Shown here: piece by piece, positions 41,301-54,900 of the stretch
How positions within the stretch are numbered: the stretch's first letter is position 1
How the letters are laid out: every line of letters starts with the position of its first letter
Source: Sipunculus nudus
Lineage: Eukaryota > Annelida > Sipuncula > Golfingiida > Sipunculidae
Reading direction: 5' to 3'
DNA: 64,000 bases
NCBI GenBank assembly: GCA_026874595.1
Contig: CM049306.1
Location: 47,990,019 to 48,054,018 of the forward strand
Program-made: the position numbers and the translations under genes
The notes under the pieces: model-generated
Told to the model about the DNA's origin: nothing
Databases searched by the model: none
What the model saw: the letters and a program-made list of their open reading frames with translations, nothing else

Positions 41301-44300
41301 AATCTGCTTCTCCGATATCACCTGCAAACAATTTTTTTTTCAGTATTTGTATAATAAATTTCTTTGATATATAAAAATGGTAATATTAGAGTTTAACAAA
41401 AAATGTTGAATGTGTCCGCAAACTGTGAACTGTGATCAATTGTAATTGATAAAGCATCTAACAGTTATGCACAGCTCTCAGTTTTTAATAATGTAGAGAG
41501 GCTGAAGCATGTAGCGAAATACTAAGTCGAATGAATTTTGAACGCTCTTACGCAACCTATGTACTTTATTATAATATTGTCTCCCGCTTTTTATTCACTT
41601 TATATTTACTTTTTTATAACAAAGGTAACATACATAGGCTCACGCAGAATTATTAAATTCATTGTGATTAAGTTTACTTCATGAATGTTACATGCCACTG
41701 AATATAATATATGATAAATAAATTAATCCCTCTTTCCGGCTTGTGCATAACGAATAAACATCATTTGGTGCAGTTTCCTTATTTTAATTATACGCATTAT
41801 TATTTTTTTAAATATGTTTAAAAATTCTGATAGTAAATAAAAGAGTTACTTCCTGCATGGAAGTAATTTTTAAGCAAAACAGCCAAGGTGCAACTTTATT
41901 GTAATTTCAATGAAACTGAATGGTAAGATGGCAGCCTAGTTATTATTGGTGATTTTGTATCAATTATTTTCAGGCCATGGTTCAAGAGGCCATTTTTATA
42001 TCAAAGAAGCCCCATTGTCTAGAATTAGGTACTTCCGTGCGCAGCGTCCGTTATATATGGCAAGAATAACCAATGAAGGCGGTATAACTGATAGACTCCC
42101 GGTCTTATCGTCTGCTATCTACGTCATCAGGGCGAGCAGAATATTCCAAATATAGCAGTGATCACACTTTGGATGTCGTCCGAGCAACTGTGACGTATAC
42201 TGGACAACACATGGCACTTTGGCAATGTTCTCTCCCATAGTTATTTAACAATAATAACCTGTAAATCACAGGGGAACCGTTAAAAACAATGACGTAGTAA
42301 ATACAAGACGGCAGATACCTTAGGAGTTACAGGTGCTTTTTCGCTACCGGTGGAAATGAGTCGGTCTACACGATGGTTTCCTAGATGCTTTTCATGAGAA
42401 AATTGTTTTAGAACAAAAACCTGATGAAATATCCATTAAATTATATAACTGATCAAAACACAAAATATACGTTGTCACACCACAGCTAGAAAAGAGAACG
42501 AACTTAGTCATGCTCAAGCACATACAGGTAAATATATATATAATGTAGATACATACATACATACATTTATGTGTCTGCACATTACATGCAGTTATCAGAT
42601 CATAAAGAAAGAATCTGTGCTGCAATATGGACATTTCTTTCTATTTTTTCATTCAAACTTTAAAGTTTGAATTTCTTTTAAAACAATGTTTTTGGTTTGA
42701 CACTTTATTGACCATACACAAAATATAACAATTAATCACAGTTAATCACTGATCCGGTTATCTATCTGAATGGGCATTCATCCATATCACTTCCAAAGAA
42801 AATATTCGTGAGTGTATTACACCACAGGCGTTTGAATCCCTATAAACATGATATATATGGTTTGTCAAAGTATATATTATGAAAATAAAGTATTGTGGCC
42901 TTTGGGCGTTAATACATCTCCCCCCCCCCCTTCTGAAAGAAAGGGAAGGCTGAGTTTGAGCGATAATAAGATGATTTATTTTTACGTCCATTAATTCCAG
43001 TTTGCCTGTGTGTTCCAGATTAAATGCTGCATTTAAATACTTCTACTGGTCTTTGTCCATAAAATTCAACAATATCTGGACAGAAATAATCGCTTTTCTC
43101 ACCGGTACCGGCACCGAATCTTTGACCATCTGAAGTGGTATTCATCCACTCATTGCAAAGATGATGTCTTTTTCTGATTGATCATTGTTTGATTACCTCA
43201 AAACTATAATTAACAGTTAAAATAAGACAATATCAATGACTATGCACCTTTAAATTATTTATTTCAAAATAAATCAAAATCTAGCGAGACAAACATCATA
43301 TGGGGTTTCCCACGGATTCCCTCACACATACCAAGCAACCAGGCGTAGTTAGCAGCCTTCCCTTTTCTTTCAGAAATGTATGTATTAACGCCCAAGGTCA
43401 GAATACTTTATTATCATGATATTAACCTTGACAAACCTTATTTATTATGTTTATAGGGATTCAATCGCCAGTGATTACACGGCTGTTTAGCGAGTGAACC
43501 ACTATATAGTTTAGACGTTAACCACTTGATCACATTAATAAAAGAAGCCTTATTTTCTGCAAAATGTGCAGGGAACAGTTCTCCTGAACCCAGATTGACT
43601 CAAATTTCAATTGTGTTTTGTGTCACACCTTTTTTTAAAGAAATTATTATTTTTTTTTTGGTAATATTTTTTTAAATATTTCAAAACTTTATCCGAAAGT
43701 GATCGTTTCAATCATGAAAGTTTGCTGCCATGTTCTTTTTGTCCGATTTTTTATATTTTGACTCGGAGGCTCCTAAAATGTTGCTTCCATTTTTTATCTA
43801 TTTTATCTAAAAAAAGTATGTCTTTTGCTAGGATTTATATCATATCTTAATAAGTTAGAATGGTACAAAAATATGGGTCAGTTCTTGAAAATCAACATAT
43901 TAACGCCACAAGTGTTAATTTTTGAAAGTCATTCATTTAGAAAACGTTGTTTTGTTCAATGAACGTGATGATTTCTTTGTAGGACTGATAAAAAAGATAG
44001 CATTATTAGCACTTAGGATGTAATGTTCATTAACATAAAAAAGAGTTGTGAAAAATATGAGCGGCGATTACGAAAAATAATTTACTTTTTACCTTACCGA
44101 CAATCCGTGTAGGTTAAAACCATTGTTATCTTTAACAAGAGAAACTTCCTGTAATAAACTCATTTGCTCAGTTTATTCGTATAAAGTTAGTAATATTCCT
44201 CAAATTCTTAGTATATTTTTTTTCAGGTTAAAGGAAAAAAAAATTTCCTGGGAGATGACTGATTTGTAACCATATTCAGATAAGCAAAACTCAACCCATA

Positions 44301-45900
44301 ATTTATATCAAAGCAGTGGAAAAATAGGAATTTTTACAGATTGCATGCATAAACGTGATCGGCATGTCAGAGATGTTGTAATTATATATCGGGAAATATA
44401 CACATAAAACATGTAGGCGCTTTGCCTGGCACGCATTACGAGTTTCAAATGGCAGAATGTGTGTCTCATTTAAATGATTTGGTATACACCCATGTAGTTA
44501 CAGGTTCTTTGCGAGTTCCAATTTGGAATTTATCTAAATCCAAACTCCACTAAGAGAGTCAATCAAATGAAATCTAAGATTCAGGACCCCATGGTTAGAG
44601 CACAGGATGTAAGTCACTGCTTTCAACTGCACAACTTACATCGTAATGCTTCATGATCAACAGGGGTACATTTAGAAAGTCATGTTACGGAAGTGAGGTC
44701 ATCTGATAATAGGAGCAAGTCCTCTGTAATAACTCACGTAGGTTTATTTACTCTCTATGACCTCAGGGACGTCATATAATAGTGTTCGGACCTTAAGGTC
44801 GCTGTAACTTCTAGTATTCTCCCGTTTAGTCTGTTCCACTACATTTTTATGGAGTAAAACAGTTACGATTTCCTGCCAATGCTATTTTCCCAGTCAAATT
44901 GCTTTTTCGTAGAAGTGTAAACATCACGTTTTTTCCCAGTGATTACCTGTAAGTTTTAAACAGATCATTAGCACACCATTAAATTCTTTAATAAATTATT
45001 TTTTATGCACAGCTGCATTCGTCTTGTATACGCAATACGGTAGGCGTTTCGTGTGGACTGATACGGCCTACTTCGATTCTTGAAGCCGAAAACTGCATTC
45101 CTGTAGCCATCTTTTCCAGCGTTATAGCTGGTCACAGCCGGTAATTTTAACATTAGGCTACATGTGATCGACACAAAATACTTCATTTGAATGTATAAGC
45201 CAAAGCATTAATCCCATTTCTATCCTATCTTAACCGCGGTCATTTCCTGTGCACCACACGACGTGGCCGACAATCGTATAAGCACACGAGACATGATTGT
45301 ATGCGGTCAGAAATTCAACAAAAATCCAGGAAAATTAACTATATGCTCTATTATAAAGGAACCTTTTCCCACATTTTGAGTGTTTTTTAGAAAGTACACA
45401 AACATGTTAGACGCCTTATCTGTTGTTTGTTAAGTGACAACGAAATTGTAAGCCATGAAACCTTTTCGAAAATATCGAAACTGTTAAATATTTCAGCAGA
45501 ATTTTTTATATTACAGGTTCCGCCTCTGTGATATTTCGGCAGGCTTTCTATTGTCAGATGGACAAAACTGCCGCTAAAATTCATTTTCTCCCATGCAGCC
45601 AGCCTGTGGATAACAAGATCTGTACAATATAATTCTCCGGGGTGGATGACGCATTCAATGTCAACAGTTTTTCAAGAAACGTTAGAAATGAGTTGGTAAG
45701 AAAGAAAGTGTGGTTGCTGCATTCCTTAGGGAAAACTCTCCAGAATGTGTATACATTCAATTTTACGTATTTACATAGACTGACAAAACCAGATCCCATG
45801 GCGGATTGTTAAGATGCAGTGAAATATATGAACAGATTTCGACAAGTCCCCATGGCAGTCAATAAAATAGATATATTTCATATATTCTATATTCGAAAAC
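38317..45900. other. Probable intron or intergenic DNA, mostly unique
   Basis: No further exon of the KCNMB-like gene and no other gene could be supported. Contains a GGT/G13 tract at 41166-41193, a C10 run near 42911-42921, and otherwise AT-rich sequence. Open frames are short and without domain features. Confidence 0.5.
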
Positions 45901-45914
45901 CTTTTCATGTCGGT

Positions 45915-46230
45915 GGAATGTGGTGGCGTGATGTTTAGAGCGCTGGACTTTTGACCGCAAGGTTATGTGTTCGAGTCCCGCTTTCTGCGTCTATAGATTT
46001 CTGATACCCTTCAGCGCTAAGACTTCTGGTCAAAGTTTCTCCCACAAGGGTGTGCCCTTTTAGCTGAATAGGTACTGATCATGCATGGGCGGCAGGAAAA
46101 TATAGAATGAATGACTCTATGCCTTTTTATGGCTGTATGGGTTGTATGTTTTCTAGGAGACCACGAAAAGCTACGAAAACGGCCGACAGACCAGGGGGTG
46201 AAGTCGGATGAGACTGACATTGCGACTTAA
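45915..46230 (+). mobile_element. tRNA-derived SINE
   Basis: Starts with a tRNA-like head: an A-box-like tggcgtgatgtttagagcgctgg (about 45923-45945) and a B-box-like tgttcgagtcccg (45968-45980), with an anticodon-arm-like stretch between. A tRNA-unrelated body follows (cccttttagctgaataggtactgatcatgcatgg and so on). The acceptor stem does not pair as in a functional tRNA, so a SINE head is preferred over a tRNA gene. The 3' boundary is approximate. Confidence 0.6.
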
Positions 46231-47070
46231 GACACGTTCCCTTTTATGTGTTCAGTGCTTCTTCTGAGTTAAAACTACAATAAAAATGTCAAAATTCAAA
46301 TACCGTTTATTAAATATTACATGGATAAGGCTTGTGGGGTCTTGCAGTTTCTGTTCATAAGAGGATCGTTACGGAGAGTCAGGTTCAGGCAGGTCATGGC
46401 ATCCACAGTCAATATCATTAAAAAAGTCTAAAGACTGAGAGGCAAGATTTATTATGACGGATCAGTCGGAGACATAATTATCCCGTAAACATTTTAGAGT
46501 CGAAGACCATTGGTGTGTTTTTCGTTTGCATGGATCCAAATTAAAGAGAGCGGTTAATTTCTGTTATTCCGCGCATGATTATAAACACATAAAAGAAATA
46601 ACTAAACATTTTCTTTTCTGAGTATTTAACGAAATAGAAAGACATTTGATGGATCATTCCGGGAAGACCTGATATGAAGGTCTAACAGTTGTTTGTTGTA
46701 CTCTGGCATGACGGCAGCCATGTTATCTTTTCTAATCAAAGAGGACGAGAGATGGCAAAGCAAAGAGATTAGCTTTCTTTGAAGTTTCCTTTTATTAATT
46801 TTTTAAACTTTTAAACATTCCGGTTCGGGCAGGCGTGTTCTTTAGAAAGAAAACAGCCGCAGGCGCATCAGAAAAAAAAAAAAATACTCGCGAGACAGGG
46901 TCAGGGAATCTTCCCCTGGTGGGTACGGATGATGAGTAGAAACAGATGCTTCGCGGAGATAGGCATGTCTGGTTTGGGAAATACATATTTATAAGTTATC
47001 ACTTGTCAGCCACCATCCATCCCAGGCACTGGTTTGCATGTACAAGCGAGAAATGTGCCAGGAATGCCCG
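46231..47070. other. Noncoding spacer, nothing recognised
   Basis: No gene or clear repeat visible between the SINE and the Helitron-like array. Confidence 0.5.
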
Positions 47071-48913
47071 TTTTTTAGCTCAGCTGACTGAAAGTCATCT
47101 GAGCTATAGCGATCACTCTTTGTCCGTCGTCCGTCTGTCCGTCTGTCCGTCCGTTAACCAGGCACAGATCGTAACCGCTGAACCTAGAACCTTGTAACTT
47201 GGGATTCTGAGAGGTCCATGAAAAATCTCCTTGGAAACCATAAATTAGATCTCTGTTACCTGATGTTCCATCACTTCCTGCAGACTGGTGGCGCCACCTG
47301 AATTTTTCGATTTTTTTACGAATTTAAAAATGTGAACAGCTGTTAACAGGGCACAAATCATAAAAACTGGACCTAGAATCTTCATTCTTGACACACTGAG
47401 AGGTCCATAAAAAGTCTGTATGGAAACCTGAAATAAGGTCTCTGTTACCCATATCCTTTGAGCTAATGGGGGCTCCCAATAACCCCCCAGAATAATGGAA
47501 AATTTGATAAAAACAAACTGCAACATCTCAATAACTACAACACTGATGGTCATGATTTTTGGCATACATATTGATCAAGAGGTGTTTCATCAGTTTCTGC
47601 AGACTGGTGGCACCACCTGTATTTGTTCGTTTTTTTTTACGAATTTTTTCTCTATTTTTGAGACCTTTAAAGTTATGAACATCTGTTAACAGGGCACAAA
47701 TCATTAAAACTGGACCTAGAATCTTCATTCTTGACACACAGGGAGACCCATGAAAAGTCTCCACGGAAACCTGAAATTAGGTCTCTGTTACCCATATTCT
47801 TTAAGCTGTATGGCTTCAAATTACCCCCCAGAATAATGGAAAATTTGATACAAAAACTGCAGTATCTCAATAACTACAACACTGATGGTCATGATTTTCG
47901 GCATACATATTGATCATGACCTGTTCCATCAGTTTCTGCAGACTGGGTGCGCCACTTCTATTTATTTCAATTTTTTACGATTTTTAGCTCAGCTGACTGA
48001 AAGTCATCTGAGCTATAGCGATCACTCTTTGTCCGTCGTCCGTCTGTCTGTCTGTCCGTCTGTCTGTCCGTTAACCAGGCACAAATCGTAACCACTGGAC
48101 CTGGAATCTTCTAACTTGACATCCAGGGAGTACCATGAAAAATCTCCTTGGAAACCTGAAATTAGGTCTCTGTTACCCAAACCTCTGAGCTATGGGGCTC
48201 CGAAGTACCCCCCAGAAAAATGGAAAATTTGATTCAAAAGCTCCAGTATCTGAACAACTATTGCATTGATCACCATGATTCTTTGCATGGATATTGATCA
48301 TGGAATGTTTCATCAGTTTCTGCATTCTGGTGGCGCCACCTGTATTTTTTTTATTTTTACGAATTTTTTCTCTATTTTTGAGACCTTATAAGATGTGGTC
48401 ATCTGTTAACATGGCACAAATCGTAACAACTGGACCTAGAATCTTCTCTCTTGACATGCTGAGAGGCCCATGAAAAGTCTCCTTAAACACTTGAAATTAG
48501 GTCTCTGTTACCCATAACCTCTGAGCTATGGGGCTCCGAAGTACCCCCCGGAATAATGGAAAATTTGATACAAAAGCTCAAGTATCTGAACAATTATTAT
48601 ATTGATCACCATGATTCTTTGCATGGATATTGATCATGAAATGTTTCATCAGTTTCTGCATTCTGGTGGCGCCACCTGTATTTTTTCAATTTTTAGCTCA
48701 GCTGACTGTAAGTCATCTGAGCTATAGGGATCACCTTTTGTCCGTCGTCCGTCCGGCCATCCAGGCGTCTGTCTGTTAACAGGGCACAAATTGTAACCGC
48801 TAGACCTGGAATCTTCTTACTTGACATCCTGGGAGGTCTATGGAAATTCTCCTTGTAAACCTGAAATAAGGTCACTGTGACCTATATTCTCCGAGCTTTG
48901 GGGTTCTGAAGTA

Positions 48914-48930
48914 CCCCCCCCCCCCCCCCC
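48914..48930 (+). repeat. Expanded poly-C inside an array unit
   Basis: C17 where most units have a run of 5-7 C before agaataatg. A second expansion, C14, is at 49385-49398. Confidence 0.85.
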
Positions 48931-49689
48931 AGAATAATGCAAAATTTAATACAAAAGCTCAAGTATCTGAACAACTAATGCATTAATCACCATGATTCTT
49001 TGCATGGATATTGATCATGGAGTGTTTCATCAATTTCTGGAGATTGGTGGCGCCACCTATATTTTTTTTTATTTTTTACGTTTTTTTACTCTACTTTTGT
49101 GATCTTTAAACATTTGGTCATTTGTAAACAGGGCACAAATCATAATGACTGGAACAAGAATCTTCTGTCCTCACCTCCAGGGAAGCCCATAAAAGGTCTA
49201 CATGGAAACCCGAAATAAGGTCCCTGTTACCCATATTCTGTGAGCTATGGGGCTCTGAATTACCCCCCAGAATAAAGATTTGGTCATATATTAACAGGGC
49301 ACAAATCATAATGACTGGACCTAGAATCTTCTTTCTTGACATGCAGGGAGGCCTTTGAAAAGTCTCTTTGGAAATCTGAAATTACCCCCCCCCCCCCCAG
49401 AATAATGCAAAATTTAATACAAAAGCTCAAGTATCCAAAGAACTGATGCATTTTCCCCCATGGTTCTTTGCACCGATATTGATCATGGAGTGTTTCATAA
49501 GTTTCTGCAGACTAGTGGCACCACTTGTATTTTTTTGTTATTTTTACATTTTTCACTTTATTTTTTTAGACCTTTTAAGAAACATATTATATGGTCATAA
49601 TATTTATTCAAAACAACAGCAAAAATAATAAAATCATTTGTTGTTTTTCTTGTTTTGCTACTACCAGGTACACAAGCTCAGTCTTGAAG

Positions 49690-50040
49690 CTGACTTGTTT
49701 TATGTTTGGGCAGATAATGACAGTTACAGATCGAGTATGCATTTCGTCCCAGTTGACCTACTTTTGATTGTTTTACAGCTCCTAAACATAGAAAATTTCA
49801 TCAGAAATCTTTATGGAAAATTCACATGTATGGACTTTTTTTTCACAATGCCTGCAGATACTGGCCTGATTTTTGGTGTGTTGCTTGATAATGACCCATG
49901 ACAGATCAAGTTTGCATTTTGCCCTTGTTGACCTACTTTTGACCATATGACACCTCCTGAACTTAAAAAAATTCACAAAATTTAACAAATATTTCTAATT
50001 TGCTCCAAGCAACGCATTCGTGTCATTCCGACACATCTAG
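49690..50040 (+). mobile_element. Family A fragment embedded in the family C array
   Basis: Has tttgggcagataatgac, cagttgacctacttttga, acaatgcctgcagatactggcctgattttt and the exact family A tail gcattcgtgtcattccgac-acatCTAG ending at 50040, then T. It lacks the family A hairpin head, so it is a 5'-truncated or captured piece. The left edge is approximate. Confidence 0.65.
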
Positions 50041-50547
50041 TTTACGAATTGTTTTCTCTATTTTTGAGACCTTTAAAAATGTGAACATATGTTAACAGGG
50101 CACAAATTGTAAAGACAGGACCTAGAATCTTCAGTCTTGATATTCTGAGAGACCTATGAAAAGTCTTCATTGAAACCAGAAATTAGGTCTCTGTTACCCA
50201 TATCCTTTGAGCTATGGGGCCCCAAAGTATCCCCCAGAATAGTGAAAAATTTCATAAAAAAACTTCAATATCTGATTAACTACATCACTGATGGTCATGA
50301 TTTTTGGCATACATATTGATCATGAGATGTTTCTTCAGTTTCTGCAGACTGGTGGCGCCACCTGTATTTTTCAAATTTTTACAATTTTTTTCTTTATTTT
50401 TGAGACCTTTAAGGATGTAGTTATTTGTCAACAGGGTTCAAATTGTAAAGACTGGACCTAGAATCTTTATTCTTGACATTCTGAGAGACCTATGGAAAGT
50501 CTCCATGGAAAACAGAAATTAGGTCTCTGTTACCCATATCCTTTGAG

Positions 50548-50939
50548 CTATGGCACTCCAAAGTACAGCTCAGAATAATGGAAAATTTGATACAAAAGCT
50601 GAAGTATCTGAACAACTAATGCAGAGATCACCATAATTGTTTGCATGGATATTGATCATGGAGTGTTTCATCAGTTTCTGCAGCCTTGGTTAGCCACCTC
50701 TATTTTTTTCGATTTTTTACAAATTTTTCTCTATTTTTGAGACCTATGGCACTCCAGAGTACAGCTCAGAATAATGGAAAATTTGATACAAAAGCTGAAG
50801 TATCTGAACAACTAATGCAGAGATCACCATAATTGTTTGCATGGATATTGATCATGGAGTGTTTCATCAGTTTCTGCAGCCTTGGTTAGCCACCTCTATT
50901 TTTTTCGATTTTTTACAAATTTTTCTCTATTTTTGAGAC
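50548..50939 (+). repeat. Nearly identical 196-bp tandem duplication in the array
   Basis: Copy 1 at 50548-50743 and copy 2 at 50744-50939 differ at one base that I could find (ccaaagt versus ccagagt), while neighbouring array units differ at many positions. It is therefore a recent local duplication. Confidence 0.9.
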
Positions 50940-51955
50940 CTATTAAAATGTGGACATCTGTTAACAGGGCACAAATCATTAAGACTGGACCTAGAGTCTT
51001 CAGTCTTGACATTCTGAGAGGCCTATTAAAAGTCTGCATGAAAACCTGAAATAAGGTCTTATTATCCATATCCTTCGAGCTATGGGGCCCCAAAGTATAC
51101 CCCAGAATAGTAAAAAATTTCATACAAAAACTTCAATATCTTATTAACTACATCACTGATGGTCATGATTTTTGGCATACATATTGATCATGAGATGTTT
51201 CATCAGTTACTGCAGACTGGTGGCGCAACCTGTATTTTTCGATTTTTTAATTATTTTTTTTTCTATTTTTGAGACCTTGAAAAATTTGGACATCTGTTAA
51301 CAGGGCACAAATTGTAAAGACTGGACCTAGAATCTTTATTCTTGACCTTCTGAGAGACCTATGGAAAGTCTCCATGGAAAACAGAAATTAGGTCTCTGTT
51401 ACCCATTTCCTGCAAGCTATGGGGCCCCAAAGTACCCCCCAGAATAGTGAAAAATTTCATACAAAAACTCCAGTATCTCAATAACTACAACACTGATGCT
51501 CATGATATTTGGCATACATATTGATCATGACATGTTCTATCAGTTTCAGCAGACTGGGTGTGCCACCTCTATTTTTTTCAAATTTTTACGAATTATTTTC
51601 TCTATTTTTGACACCTTTAAAGATGTGGTTATATGTCAACAGGGTAAAAATTGTAACAACTGGACCTAGAAACTTCATTCTTGTCATGCAAGGAGGCCCA
51701 TGAAAAGAGTTTGTGGAAACCTGAAATTAGGTCTCTGTTACCCATATACTTCAAGCTATAGGACTTCAAAGTATCCCTCAGAATAATGGGAAATTTGAAA
51801 CAAAAGCTGAAGTATCTGAACAACTAATCCAGAGACCACCATGCTTCTTTGCATGGATATTGACTATTAAGTGTTTTTATTAGTTTCTGCAGACTGGTGG
51901 AGCCACCTGTATTTTTTTAAAGTCTACGCATTTTTTCTCTGTTTTTGAGATATAT

Positions 51956-54900
51956 TAATACAGACACAATCTCAGCCTGTTGGTTCATCTGTTTGATGCT
52001 TCAGTTGAATGGTTATATACTACCATTCAGATGATAAAATTTCCTTTTGCAAATCTCTTCCCGGTCAGCTGAGCGTCATGACCCATGGGTCACTTGTTAT
52101 CAATGTAAACGGTTGCAGAGACCCCACTGGACGCCCTGTCTGTGTAATACTAATATATATAGAAGACGACGAATTTTACGCTTTAAACTGACTCTTGACC
52201 TACGGGAGAGCTGTACGGACTGGATTATCTCAGTTAGTTCGTAATTTCATATTACTGTCTTCCATAAACCTTGGTGTAAACGGTACCTTTTGAAACTAAC
52301 GATCAAATGTCAGTAGAAATAGGGATTATCACTCACACCCCTATGACAGAGTGATCTCATTGATGTCATATATAAACTGTTGTATGTTGTGATCTCTCAT
52401 GCACCTTCCTATAAAAACAGTAGCTTTCAAAATACATACACTTTACGGGTTACAGCGGCTGGTGTATAAGCATATTTTTATAAAGACAATCTGTGTATGA
52501 GATCACTATTTTGAATGTTCTTTAAGGTTTACGGGTTACGGGGTTACGGGCCCAGGTGCGGCTCGCAGTCAGAAGGCAATGCCCTAGGTCGTGGCTACAT
52601 AACTGTTCAATATTAAGACTACATTTAGATAAAGAGGTCAAGGCTGATGGTCCATTCTTGGGTACAGTAAGCTGTTGATCATAGGCTACAAAGCCATGGA
52701 GTGAGACGAAACCAGTTTGCTGTTCTGTCACTGATATAATGACACTGATATAACGAAGACGCAATTTTATGTCGACTGTGCACCGATTTCTTTATAAATT
52801 GGAAATGTTTGATGAAATGTTGACCATAGTATTATGAAATCAAATAAATTAACTTTCTTCCTACCCCGACCCCTCTCTGTCACTGTTCAAGTTGTCCACC
52901 CAGCACTATAGGAAAGGATTCTCATGCAGTCCGTCGAAAGTAATATGGGGGAATCGCAGTTACTCAGTAACGGAAGTTACAGACCAAGTCTTCAGTTCCT
53001 CAGCGTCATCCCTACAAGTTATATTACAAAAGGACCATAAGTTTGTAATTAAAGGCGCCTTCTGTAGTATATATTTATATGTGTATTTCCATGTTCCATG
53101 GTCCTGTTTTATGGTCTTCTGTAGAGGCGCTGGAACTAAAAGACTTTAAGAGGACTATAAGTATAACATTCAAAGCAAGCCTTTAGTAAGATCATGCGTC
53201 TTGTTTGCCATATTCTGGACAAAAGTCTCGCATGTAATATTTCATGGTGTATATTTAAATTCATTATATGTACAGAAGACAATTTTTGTAATAAGACAAA
53301 TGAAATAGCTTAGTCTCCCTTCAAACAAATATGGATCTCCAGAAATCTGCTTTGACAAGGAATCTCTTCTGTTTCGTACTTTGTCAGTTATGCTCACAAA
53401 TATATATATATATATATCGAGGGAGAGAGAGAGAAAGAGTGAGCGAGGACAATTGGATCCTTATCTGCGGTCGACCCATTGTTCATGAGGAAATTATCCG
53501 TGTAGTCCATCCGTGTTCGAAACTTGTTTGATGTGGAAAACTTTCCAATTGAACCTGATTAGCGTTGTTTTCCCATAATGAGGACATGCAGGTGTAATGT
53601 TCTCGCCCGAGGCTTTGTTCTGCCGCTCCATCCAGGTCTGTGGTAACGATTGGTAATCAGCGGAGGCTATTTATAGTCTGTTCACAGCTGATCAGTGTCA
53701 AATTGATCACCATCAAACGTCTATGTTTTCTGACGAGCTAACCAGGCCCGTTGACTCGGTCCATGAAACAGACTGCAGTGGAAAATTTTACTCACAGAAC
53801 ACTTCAGGTTCAGGACGATTTAAGAATTTTATAGTTATGTAGTTATATATAATATTATATTATATTATAGTATAGTATAGTTTAGTAAAGTATAAAGCTC
53901 TAACAGTAGATTCAGATATAGACGAAACAAGTTAAAATTCGAGACCAACTTGAGAATAGTAAATAAGTGAATAAGGAAGCAACAAACCCAACCTAAAACC
54001 GAAAGTAAAAGAAAATAATTGACATTTGCTCAACCGTATGATTGAATTTTTTCTATTTACCAATGTACACGATAAATCTTATAAACCTCACACAGGCTCT
54101 TAGATCTCAAATTTGATAACCGCATAATGTAAAATGTAAGGATAAATGTATAGTGGATCAAAATGATTACAGTGTATTTTCCTATGTTTCCTATAAACGC
54201 GCTTCCTATGCCTCTCTGCATTTTGACGTCACTGCCAGGGCAGATACCAATCACGCCTCGCAGGCAGACCTTTCAGCATGTTAGATATGGATGTAACGGA
54301 GGGGAGAATGACGTAGAGAGAGATTATTTACTGATAGACAGCTATGCCACGTGGGCAGTAACAGCTGTCAGACGACCTGAGCACATGTATCCTCTTCTCT
54401 ATTGTCATGGTAACCTCATACACCGTGCGGTGCTGTGACGTAGAACAGCATGTCTTAGAGTGGATGGAACTGCATGCATGTAGATAAACCTCGTTTTGTC
54501 CAAATCAAAGGGATGAACATGACCATGACAAAACCCAGGTTCCACGCGAGTGAATTATGTGACATTTGTGCCACAGGAGCGTATATACCTCAAGGCTCAG
54601 ACTAAATGTTATTCGAACAAGGTGTGTTTGAGTTTACCAAGTTTTACTCTACATGATCTGGTGTAAAATTGTGACCTAGAAATAGTTTTAAGCCCTTTCC
54701 GTTTGGTGAACAATATATGACACCCCTAGTGAATTGATGATTTTATCCATTGTATGTCTTAATAATTTATAAGCTGAAACACTGTATCATATACAGATAT
54801 ATCCAAAGAGTATTTTCTAATAAAGTCGGCGTTTGAATTTGTTAAACCATTTAACCGCCATAATTATAGGGCGTTTAATACCGAAAAACAGAGCCGGTTT

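Larger units (their letters stand above)
47077..51955 (+). mobile_element. Helitron-like tandem array, family C
   Basis: A 4.9-kb array of units of about 335-375 bp, each with ttaacagggcacaaatcgtaa, actggacctagaatcttc, gaaattaggtctctgttaccca, gagctatggggct, ccccccagaataatgg, tattgatcatg and tttctgcagactggtggcgccacctgta. Anchors fall near 47154, 47341, 47687, 48070, 48401, 48775, 49121, 49288, 50090, 50425, 50957, 51294 and 51630. Three units begin with a hairpin head AGCTCAG...CTGAGCT (47077-47105, 47986, 48695) plus a CCGTC/CTGTC microsatellite. No protein coding; open frames across it are repeats read in frame. The head and microsatellite layout equals families A and B. The 3' end was not resolved. 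Confidence 0.6.

Noticed and set aside
44580-44650. tRNA-like phrase ccatggttagagcacagg
   Set aside because: Resembles an A box, but no B box or paired stems follow at the right distance.
47077-51955. Several open frames of 60-106 codons over the array
   Set aside because: Their peptides repeat with the array units on both strands, so they are repeat artefacts.
52060-52190. Short frame with GRPVCVILIYIEDDEFYALN, possibly like a KCNMB ectodomain strand
   Set aside because: Too short, stops at once, and the cysteine spacing is wrong for the exon expected after 38266.
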